Below are positions 1 through 4,679 of a stretch of 5,469 nucleotides of DNA, one piece after another. The DNA lies in contig JALRBM010000009.1 in assembly GCA_023257755.1 (NCBI GenBank), positions 1 to 5,469 on the forward strand, read 5' to 3'. Both the position numbers and the translations under genes were made by a program. Within the stretch, counting starts at the first letter, position 1. Every line of letters begins with the position of its first letter. The notes beneath the pieces are model-generated. The model saw nothing but the letters and a program-made list of their open reading frames with translations. It had not been told where the DNA came from and ran no database searches. This DNA comes from Candidatus Saccharimonadia bacterium (lineage in GTDB: Bacteria; Patescibacteriota; Saccharimonadia; Saccharimonadales; Saccharimonadaceae).

Positions 1-91
1 GTTTTTTCTTGTTGATGACGCGCAGGCGACCTTTACGGCGCACTAACTGGTCATCGGGACTGATTTTCTTGACACTCGCACGAACTTTCAT
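1..91 (-). CDS. rpmJ: 50S ribosomal protein L36, cysteine-free form, 3'-partial at window edge
   Basis: L36 (bL36) is the smallest 50S protein and usually a zinc ribbon that stabilises 23S rRNA near the L6 and factor-binding region. Translating from the ATG at 91 gives 30 complete codons: MKVRASVKKI (1-10), SPDDQLVRRK (11-20), GRLRVINKKK (21-30). The C-terminus (usually ending HKQRQG) lies outside the window. The first ten residues match the family exactly. The zinc ligands of the standard form, Cys11, Cys14 and Cys27, are Ser11, Asp14 and Asn27 here, so this is a zinc-independent version. A GGAG lies 12 nt upstream (104-107), a rather long spacing. The position after infA is the conserved one, with rpsM expected next outside the window. 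Confidence 0.93.
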   Translation of the reverse strand, partial: MKVRASVKKISPDDQLVRRKGRLRVINKKK

Positions 92-117
92 GAGCGCATA
101 AAACTCCAGTTTTCCAT
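88..117 (-). other. Possible nine-codon leader ORF overlapping the rpmJ start
   Basis: In the 39-nt gap between infA and rpmJ the minus strand reads ATG GAA AAC TGG AGT TTT ATG CGC TCA TGA, a nine-codon frame (MENWSFMRS). Its stop overlaps the rpmJ start as ATGA. It has no Shine-Dalgarno of its own and encloses the GGAG (107-104) that probably serves rpmJ. It could couple initiation at rpmJ, but an ORF this short arises easily by chance. Confidence 0.15.
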
Positions 118-130
118 TAAATTTAACTTG

Positions 131-379
131 CTAAGCAGCCGCTCGTGGCGCCTGCTCGTCCTTTGCGCGGTAGACGATTCTTCCCTTCGTGAGATCGTAA
201 GGGGTCATCTCGACTTCCACGATATCGCCTGGTACCAATCGGATATAATGCTTACGCATTTTTCCCGAAATGTGAGCGATAATTCTGTGGCTGTTCTCCA
301 GTTCAACCGCGAATTGAGTATTAGGCAGTGCTTCCACTACCTTTCCTCGCATTTTGATAACTTCCTTTTGTCCAGCCAT
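131..379 (-). CDS. infA: Translation initiation factor IF-1
   Basis: IF-1 binds the A site of the 30S subunit during initiation and works with IF-2 and IF-3. The product is 82 residues, a single S1-like OB fold: RGKVVEALPNTQFAVELEN (11-29), AHISGKMRKHYIRLVPGD (35-52), VEVEMTPYDLTKGRIVYR (54-71). A tail of about 10 residues (KDEQAPRAAA) goes beyond the usual 72-residue end. The ATG at 379 is chosen because MAGQKEVIKMRG aligns with the family N-terminus (MAKED.IE..G). A longer frame from a TTG at 436 adds 19 residues without family likeness. There is no Shine-Dalgarno before this ATG. An AAGGA instead lies 10 nt before an in-frame ATG at 352 (M10). The gene follows secY directly, with no adk or map between them. 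The stop is TAG. Confidence 0.97.
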   Translation of the reverse strand: MAGQKEVIKMRGKVVEALPNTQFAVELENSHRIIAHISGKMRKHYIRLVPGDIVEVEMTPYDLTKGRIVYRAKDEQAPRAAA

Positions 380-394
380 AGATAACAGTAGTAG

Positions 395-423
395 ATTATA
401 CACGAAATACGTGCGGGCGTAAA
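395..423 (-). promoter_or_regulatory. Predicted sigma70-type promoter directly upstream of infA (proximal P2)
   Basis: On the minus strand TTTACG (423-418, 4 of 6 consensus) and a perfect TATAAT (400-395) are separated by the optimal 17 nt. Only 15 nt lie between the -10 box and the infA ATG. A start site about 7 nt after the -10 box falls near 388 and leaves a leader of about 9 nt with no room for a Shine-Dalgarno. The infA message would be almost leaderless. The match and spacing are strong for a position predicted without data. Confidence 0.6.
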
Positions 424-440
424 GCACTTTTTCCAAGATC

Positions 441-460
441 CCCCATGCTGTTTCATGGAG
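441..460 (-). promoter_or_regulatory. Small hairpin in the predicted infA leader
   Basis: Minus strand CTCCATG (460-454) can pair with CATGGGG (447-441) around a 6-nt loop AAACAG, giving seven pairs including one G-U. No T-tract follows directly, so it is not a convincing terminator for secY. It lies downstream of the P1 candidate and upstream of the P2 candidate, so it would be present only in the longer transcript. A chance stem of this size is possible. Confidence 0.3.
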
Positions 461-477
461 CCAAATTTGATATTTTT

Positions 478-505
478 ATTGTACCAAACACCCGCAGCTG
501 GTCAA
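478..505 (-). promoter_or_regulatory. Predicted sigma70-type promoter just after secY (distal P1)
   Basis: On the minus strand TTGACC (505-500, 5 of 6 consensus) is separated by 16 nt from TACAAT (483-478, 5 of 6). The following DNA is AT-rich (AAAAATATC). The -35 box starts 5 nt after the secY stop. Transcription would begin near 471 and give a leader of roughly 90 nt before infA. This would uncouple infA, rpmJ and the downstream alpha-operon genes from the long ribosomal-protein/secY transcript. Prediction from sequence only. Confidence 0.55.
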
Positions 506-510
506 GTGGC

Positions 511-1920
511 CTACTTGTAATCGTCGTACGTGACCATAAGCGCACGAGAGTTGATCTGGCGCAGCGCCTCTAGTCCGACAGACACGACAATAAGGAGTCC
601 CGTTCCCCCGATCGCCAGGTTGGCGGCATTGATACCGAGCTGGGCAAAGATATACTCGGCTCCAAACGGCATCACGGCGATCAAGCCTAATGCGATTGAC
701 CCAAAGAGAATCAAACGATTTACGGTTCTTGAAAGATATTTTTCTGTTTGCACTCCCGGACGGATGCCTTCGATGAATCCGCCTTGTTTTTGCAGGTTCT
801 CGGCAATTTCATTCGAATTGAATACGATGCCCGTATAGAAGTAGGTAAACAGGATAACGAGCACAAAGTAACTGATCGGATAGATCATCGCATCCCACGA
901 CCCGCCGGTGAATGCGCCTGGCTGCGGGGCTTGGAACCAGGTGATGAGGTTATTTGCGAGTTCCAGGTATGCGGGGTTGCCCGATGCTTTCAGGACCTGG
1001 CCGATAAAGGCCGGTAGTGATAGGAAGGCGACGGCGAAAATCACAGGAATAACACCAGCCGCGATCAGCTTGACGGGCAGGATGCTTTTAATGCCGCCGT
1101 AACTGCTATTACCCTGAACGCGCTTTGCATAGTTAACAGTAATAACGCGCTGGGCCTCATTGATCTTGACGAGCAGATAGAGAATAAGGAGCGACACTAT
1201 CGTTATGCCGAGCGTTACCCAGAAAGCGAGAGGATTCACTGGAATCGTAAACCAGCCAAAGACACTGAGCGCACCGCCCGAGGTATCAAGAAGCGAGGTG
1301 CCGATGGTTGTCAAAGTTGCTGGAAGTTGACTGATAATACCTGCAAAGATAATCAAGCTAATACCGTTACCCACGCCTTGTTCCGTAATAAGCTCACCCA
1401 GCCACATCAGAAGGAGTGAACCGGCTGTCATGGCAGTGACCGCTACCGTCCATTCGATAAACGTCGGGTCCCCCATCCCGGTCGTATTTCCAGCTAGCAC
1501 TGTTTGCCGCAGGATGTAGATAAACGCGATCGATTGAATGATCGCAAGGGGTACGGAAATAATACGCGTCCACTGGTTGATCTTACGCCGACCGGACTCG
1601 CCGTCCTTGTGGAGCTCCTCCAGCTTTGGCACCGCTTTTGTCAGCAGCTGTGTAATAATCGATGCAGTAATGAACGGACTAAGCCCGACAAGCACAATTG
1701 AAAACTGAGCCAGCGCGCCACCGGAAAGCAGATTTAAAAAGCCGCCAAAGTCAGTTCCGCCGATGACGTTATTGATTACTTCCTTTAATTCAGTCGGCTC
1801 GGCCAGCGGCACGGGAATGTGTGATAGCAGTCGATATACGACAATGATTCCAAGAACGATCAGCAGACGTTTCTGCATGTCTTTGTTCTTGAAGGATCGG
1901 AATATGGTCTTCCAGTTCAT
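511..1920 (-). CDS. secY: Protein translocase subunit SecY
   Basis: SecY is the ten-helix pore subunit of the SecYEG translocon, which passes unfolded proteins through or into the cytoplasmic membrane. The 469-residue product is slightly longer than the usual 420-440. TM1 is at about 18-36. The plug and TM2 region carries GLSPFITASIITQLL (79-93). A cytoplasmic loop ELHKDGESGRRKINQWTR (102-119) follows, then TM4-TM5 with GELITEQGVGNGISLIIFAG (175-194). Next come the C4 loop QRVITVNYAKRVQG (257-270), TM7 with LPVKLIAAGVIPVIFA (281-296), the C5 loop NSNEIAENLQKQGGFIEGIR (368-387) including the conserved R387 that contacts SecA or the ribosome, and TM10 with GGTGLLIVVSVGLEALRQI (438-456). The glycine-rich external segment near 305-345 looks expanded. 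The Shine-Dalgarno is modest (GAGG about 12 nt upstream). The stop is TAG. There is no cysteine in the protein. Confidence 0.98.
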   Translation of the reverse strand: MNWKTIFRSFKNKDMQKRLLIVLGIIVVYRLLSHIPVPLAEPTELKEVINNVIGGTDFGGFLNLLSGGALAQFSIVLVGLSPFITASIITQLLTKAVPKLEELHKDGESGRRKINQWTRIISVPLAIIQSIAFIYILRQTVLAGNTTGMGDPTFIEWTVAVTAMTAGSLLLMWLGELITEQGVGNGISLIIFAGIISQLPATLTTIGTSLLDTSGGALSVFGWFTIPVNPLAFWVTLGITIVSLLILYLLVKINEAQRVITVNYAKRVQGNSSYGGIKSILPVKLIAAGVIPVIFAVAFLSLPAFIGQVLKASGNPAYLELANNLITWFQAPQPGAFTGGSWDAMIYPISYFVLVILFTYFYTGIVFNSNEIAENLQKQGGFIEGIRPGVQTEKYLSRTVNRLILFGSIALGLIAVMPFGAEYIFAQLGINAANLAIGGTGLLIVVSVGLEALRQINSRALMVTYDDYK

Positions 1921-1968
1921 CTTCGGTCTTACCCTCTCTTACTACGGTCAAAACTGTTACTACTCCAC

Positions 1969-2000
1969 GGAGTACACTAATGCTATATTTAGTATACCCC
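1969..2000 (-). promoter_or_regulatory. RNA hairpin in the rplO-secY gap
   Basis: Read on the minus strand, GGGGTATACTAA (2000-1989) can pair with TTAGTGTACTCC (1980-1969) across an 8-nt loop ATATAGCA. This gives a 12-bp stem with two G-U pairs and no mismatch. There is no T-run directly after it, only GTGGAGTAG, so it does not look like a standard intrinsic terminator. The 98-nt gap around it (1921-2018) has no gene. A shorter alternative hairpin, TACTC-CGTG-GAGTA (1974-1961), shares the 3' arm and cannot form at the same time. A role as a processing or stability element that sets the ratio of secY to ribosomal-protein mRNA is inference. Confidence 0.55.
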
Positions 2001-2018
2001 GAAAAGTGCAGCAGCGAC

Positions 2019-2501
2019 TTACTTTTCGTCGGCTTTTTCTGCTTCTTTTGTACTCTGCTTGATAGGTGTGGCGGTCTTGTTGAACGTTCCGCCTGCTTTT
2101 TTAACAGCTTCTTGGACGCTCTTGCTTGCGGCCTGAACGTTCAGTGTCACTGGAACGGTCAACTCGCCGCGAGCGATTACCTTAACAGTGTGGAAAGGAG
2201 TAGAAACATATCCTTCCTCAAACAGGGTGAAGTTGTCGACGGTCTTTCCCTTAAACGCGTTAAGGTGGTCAAGATAGACAATCTGCGCAGGTGTGCGAAG
2301 GCTCTTGAAACCGCGTGCCTTTGGCGTGCGGCGGACAAGTGCACCTGAACCACCCTGGAACATAGCCCCTAACTTCTTACCAGTTCGCGCACCCTGTCCC
2401 TTGGTTCCACGACCGGCTGTTTTACCCTGGCCGGCTGCAATACCGCGACCGACACGCTTCTTGTTCTTGTTCGGGTCAACTTGGAGTTCGTGGTATTTCA
2501 T
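2019..2501 (-). CDS. rplO: 50S ribosomal protein L15
   Basis: L15 (uL15) is a late-binding 50S protein whose long glycine/arginine-rich N-terminal arm threads through 23S rRNA. The product is 160 residues against about 145 in the family. The arm is clear: NKKRVGRGIAAGQGKTAGRG (13-32), TKGQGARTG (33-41), then FQGGSGALVRRTPKARGF (48-65). The globular C-terminal domain contains TVKVIARGELTVPVTLNVQA (105-124) and ends with the conserved KKAGG (134-138). An extra charged tail of about 18 residues (TATPIKQSTKEAEKADEK) follows. AAGGAG (2510-2515) lies 8 nt from the ATG, which overlaps the rpsE stop (TAATG). This is the last gene of the tightly packed ribosomal block before a 98-nt gap. Confidence 0.97.
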   Translation of the reverse strand: MKYHELQVDPNKNKKRVGRGIAAGQGKTAGRGTKGQGARTGKKLGAMFQGGSGALVRRTPKARGFKSLRTPAQIVYLDHLNAFKGKTVDNFTLFEEGYVSTPFHTVKVIARGELTVPVTLNVQAASKSVQEAVKKAGGTFNKTATPIKQSTKEAEKADEK

Positions 2502-3082
2502 TACTTACTCTCCTTCCCCGCACCCCGTGAAACAGGTTTCGCGGGGGCCCCGTTGACTGATTTTTTAGGCGCGTTCAGCCACTCTTCCTTTGGAACCAGG
2601 CTCTTTAGCGCATCAATCGTCGCGTAGGCAATGTTGACTTTGTTGGTCGAACCGAGGCTCTTTGAAAGCATGTTCCGGATACCAGTTACACCGATGATTG
2701 ATCGGACGACACCGCCGGCGATAATACCGGTACCAGGAGCAGCAGGCTTGATAAGAACCTGGGCACCAGCAACCTTTACCTCGGCGTCGTGAGGAATTGT
2801 ATCGCCAGACATAGGAACGGTAATCATGTTCTTTTTTGCGACATCGGCTGCTTTAGCGATGGCGGTCTGGACATCCTGGCCCTTAGAGACACCAACACCA
2901 ACCTTATTCTTGCGATCGCCGACGACGACGAGCGCTTTAAAGCGGAAGCGGCGGCCACCTTTTACTACACGGGCCACACGGTCGATATTAATCACCAATT
3001 CTTCATACGGGCTTTGCTCGGCCGGAGCCTGGTCACGGCGATTATCGCGTCGACCTCGGTTGTTTGTCGTTTGTTCAGCCAT
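2501..3082 (-). CDS. rpsE: 30S ribosomal protein S5
   Basis: S5 (uS5) lies at the mRNA entry side of the 30S subunit, contacts S4 and S8, and affects decoding accuracy and mRNA unwinding. With the chosen ATG at 3082 the product is 193 residues. The open frame runs upstream to 3211, but those 43 extra residues would overlap rplR. The chosen ATG has a GGAG 7 nt upstream (3090-3093) and follows the rplR stop by 1 nt. A basic, disordered N-terminal tail (TNNRGRRDNRRDQAP, 6-20) precedes the S5 dsRNA-binding fold: VINIDRVARVVKGGRRFRFKA (30-50), VVGDRKNKVGVGVSKG (53-68), then the second domain with PAAPGTGIIAGG (113-124), VVRSIIGVTGIRN (125-137) and SLGSTNKVN (142-150). The C-terminal tail is low complexity (NGAPAKPVSRGAGKESK). 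Its TAA overlaps the rplO ATG, so rpmD (L30), which usually follows, is absent. Confidence 0.97.
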   Translation of the reverse strand: MAEQTTNNRGRRDNRRDQAPAEQSPYEELVINIDRVARVVKGGRRFRFKALVVVGDRKNKVGVGVSKGQDVQTAIAKAADVAKKNMITVPMSGDTIPHDAEVKVAGAQVLIKPAAPGTGIIAGGVVRSIIGVTGIRNMLSKSLGSTNKVNIAYATIDALKSLVPKEEWLNAPKKSVNGAPAKPVSRGAGKESK

Positions 3083-3083
3083 A

Positions 3084-3437
3084 TTAAAACTCCAATCCTT
3101 CCTTACGGGCAGCGTCAGCGAGGGCGCTAAGGCGACCAGCGTATTTGCGGCCATTGCGGTCGAAGACGACAGTGGTAATTTTTGCTTTTTTAGCCTTCTT
3201 CGCGATTTCACTTCCGACAGTAGCAGCTTGTTCGCTCATCGTGCCCGTCTGCTTGGTGCCGACAGTCGTACTGGCCGCAATCGTATGCTGCTTTTCGTCG
3301 TCGATCAACTGGGCGCTGACGTGCTTGTTGCTGATGGTGACGCTCAGGCGAGGACGTTCGGCAGTACCTGTCACCTTGCTACGCACGCGGTTTTTGCGAA
3401 GACTCTTGTTGAGTAGTTTCTTTGCAAGATTACTCAT
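3084..3437 (-). CDS. rplR: 50S ribosomal protein L18
   Basis: L18 (uL18) binds 5S rRNA together with L5 and helps attach it to the 23S rRNA central protuberance. The product is 117 residues, the typical length. The basic N-terminus (KSLRKNRVRSKVTGTAERPR, 11-30) is followed by the beta-sheet core LSVTISNKHVSAQLIDD (31-47) and the C-terminal signature FDRNGRKYAGRLSALADAAR (92-111) ending GLEF. The ATG is 2 nt after the rplF stop. The Shine-Dalgarno is poor for this operon: the nearest purine run (AAAGG) is about 13 nt upstream. Translation is therefore probably coupled to rplF. An overlapping plus-strand frame is not a gene. Confidence 0.97.
   Translation of the reverse strand: MSNLAKKLLNKSLRKNRVRSKVTGTAERPRLSVTISNKHVSAQLIDDEKQHTIAASTTVGTKQTGTMSEQAATVGSEIAKKAKKAKITTVVFDRNGRKYAGRLSALADAARKEGLEF
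3090..3093 (-). promoter_or_regulatory. Ribosome binding site that fixes the rpsE start
   Basis: On the minus strand GGAG sits 7 nt before the ATG at 3082-3080, inside the last codons of rplR. It supports this ATG over the longer upstream extension of the same frame, which would start at 3211 inside rplR and has no family match in its first 43 residues. Confidence 0.75.
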
Positions 3438-3439
3438 GA

Positions 3440-3973
3440 TTACTTACCAGCCTTTCCTGCCTTACGAAGGATAACTTCGTCAGCATACTTAATACCCTTA
3501 CCCTTGTAAGGCTCGGGTTTCTTTAGCGAGCGGATTTCAGCGGCGACCTGGCCAACTTGCTGTTTATCAATACCGCTTACGGTGATTTCCATTTTGTTTA
3601 CAGTCAAGGTAACGCCGGCAGGTGCCTGGTATTTAACTGGGTGGCTAAACCCAAGCGCCATCTCAAGCGATTGTCCGCCGCCCGACACGCGAAAACCAAC
3701 ACCGTTTACTTCCAGCTTCTTCTCGAAGCCTTTCGTAACACCGTTAACTGCGTTATTCAAAAGTGCACGCTGGAGCCCATGCTGGGCTTTTGCGATGCGT
3801 TCGTCATCCTTACGGGTGACAGTCGCTTCCGTACCTTCGACAGCAACAGTAACGTCGCTCAGATGCGGTACGGTCAGCTCGCCCTTAGGGCCCTTAACCG
3901 AGATAGCATCTGAATCGACCGTGATTGTCACACCGGCGGGTACCGTAATTGGTAGTTTTCCGATTCGACTCAT
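3440..3973 (-). CDS. rplF: 50S ribosomal protein L6
   Basis: L6 (uL6) binds 23S rRNA near the sarcin-ricin loop and the factor-binding stalk base. The product is 177 residues, the common family length. It begins MSRIGKLPITVPAGV and shows the duplicated L6 fold: VKGPKGELTVP (26-36) in the first half, then NGVGFRVSGGG (90-100) and LGFSHPVKY (107-115) in the second. The C-terminal signature is complete, with KKPEPYKGKGIKY (151-163) followed by the lysine-rich tail GKAGK. A full AAGGAG Shine-Dalgarno (3980-3985) lies 6 nt from the ATG in a 16-nt gap after rpsH. The rplR start follows its TAA after only 2 nt. Confidence 0.97.
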   Translation of the reverse strand: MSRIGKLPITVPAGVTITVDSDAISVKGPKGELTVPHLSDVTVAVEGTEATVTRKDDERIAKAQHGLQRALLNNAVNGVTKGFEKKLEVNGVGFRVSGGGQSLEMALGFSHPVKYQAPAGVTLTVNKMEITVSGIDKQQVGQVAAEIRSLKKPEPYKGKGIKYADEVILRKAGKAGK

Positions 3974-3989
3974 TTTCTTCTCCTTATTC

Positions 3990-4391
3990 CTAATAAACCT
4001 TTAGCAGAAGTTCACCGCCAAGGCGCGCCTTGACAGCCTCTTGGCCAGTGATAACACCCTTGCTGGTGCTAACAAGTACCATTCCCCGGCCGCTTTTAAC
4101 GCGTGGAATGTCGCTGGCGCCAACATATAGTCGACGGCCTGGCGTGCTCATACGAGTAATCTCGTTGATGGTACTGTTTTCGCCTGGTTTGTTAATTGTG
4201 ATTACCAAGGTGTCGCGTGGCTTGCCAGCTTCTACCTTAACGTCGGTCAGGTAGTTATTTTTAACTAGCTGCTCGGCGATTGTTTTCTTCAGCTTGCTCG
4301 CAGGAACACGAACTTCTGTCTTTCCGACCATAGCCGCATTTCGAATACGGGTAAGAAGGTCGGCGACTGGGTCAGTTGATTGTAGTGACAT
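3990..4391 (-). CDS. rpsH: 30S ribosomal protein S8
   Basis: S8 (uS8) binds the central domain of 16S rRNA (helices 20, 21 and 25) and is a primary assembly protein of the 30S body. In many bacteria it is also the autogenous repressor of the spc operon. The 133-residue product has the usual length. It starts with the typical DPVADLLTRIRNA (7-19), and the C-terminal signature is present as RRLYVGASDIPRV (86-98) and VSTSKGVITGQEAVKARLGG (107-126). The common C-terminal ending GGEVLCYVW is here GGELLLKVY, so the usual cysteine is replaced. An AAGGA Shine-Dalgarno (4399-4403) lies 7 nt from ATG in the 18-nt gap after rpsN. The stop is TAG. I did not recognise an S8 target-site mimic upstream of rplE, although the relevant region is partly outside the window. 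Confidence 0.97.
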   Translation of the reverse strand: MSLQSTDPVADLLTRIRNAAMVGKTEVRVPASKLKKTIAEQLVKNNYLTDVKVEAGKPRDTLVITINKPGENSTINEITRMSTPGRRLYVGASDIPRVKSGRGMVLVSTSKGVITGQEAVKARLGGELLLKVY

Positions 4392-4409
4392 ATCTTTATC
4401 CTTTCCTTC

Positions 4410-4679
4410 TTACCAACTACTCTTTGTTACGCCAGGGATTTCACCCTTGGATGCTTTTTCGCGGAAGTTAATGCGGTTCAGGCCGAATCGGCGCATGTAG
4501 CCCCGTGGACGTCCAGATAGGAAATCGCGGTTCTTCCAGCGCGTTGGGCTACTGTTCGTTGGAAGCTTTTGCAGGCCTTCGAGGTCGCCCAGCTCCTTGA
4601 GTTCGGCGCGCTTTGCGGCGTATTTGGCAATCATTTTCTTGCGCTTTTCGTCGCGTGCGATCATTGATTTCTTAGCCAT
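4410..4679 (-). CDS. rpsN: 30S ribosomal protein S14, cysteine-free (C-minus) form
   Basis: S14 (uS14) sits in the head of the 30S subunit and is a late assembly protein. The 89-residue product has the family C-terminus: NSSPTRWKNRDFLSGRPRG (42-60), then YMRRFGLNRINFREKASKGE (61-80), then IPGVTKSSW (81-89). The zinc-binding form of S14 has four cysteines here (CxxC...CxxC). By alignment those positions are D52, S55, N68 and N71, so this copy cannot hold zinc. The length matches the roughly 89-residue zinc-independent type rather than the 61-residue zinc type or the 101-residue enterobacterial type. A near-perfect AAGGAGG Shine-Dalgarno at 4689-4695, 9 nt before ATG, sets the start. It overlaps rplE by one base and is followed 18 nt later by rpsH. 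Confidence 0.97.
   Translation of the reverse strand: MAKKSMIARDEKRKKMIAKYAAKRAELKELGDLEGLQKLPTNSSPTRWKNRDFLSGRPRGYMRRFGLNRINFREKASKGEIPGVTKSSW

Noticed and set aside
380..436. Longer infA from a TTG at 436
   Set aside because: The 19 additional residues do not match IF-1 and include the promoter-like TATAAT. The ATG at 379 gives the family N-terminus.
1923..1951. TTGACC (1951-1946) as a -35 box for secY
   Set aside because: The sequence 16-18 nt downstream (GACCGA region) has no -10 likeness.
1969..2000. Intrinsic terminator after rplO
   Set aside because: The stem is good but is followed by GTGGAGTAG, not a T-run, and it is AU-rich, so a standard Rho-independent terminator is not supported.
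1991..2020. Promoter with -10 TATACT in the rplO-secY gap
   Set aside because: No acceptable -35 hexamer is found at 15-19 nt upstream, and the bases are part of the 12-bp hairpin stem.
1763..2348. Plus-strand frames of 99 and 122 codons across the secY start, the gap and rplO
   Set aside because: They mostly read the complement of secY and rplO. No Shine-Dalgarno or recognisable domain was seen, and the gap itself is better explained by the minus-strand hairpin.
3083..3211. N-terminal extension of rpsE by 43 residues
   Set aside because: It lies within rplR, lacks S5 family likeness, and the inner ATG at 3082 has a well-spaced GGAG.
2826..3416. 196-codon plus-strand frame opposite rplR and rpsE
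   Set aside because: It is antisense to two unmistakable ribosomal genes, has no family likeness or credible start context, and its composition reflects the complementary codons.
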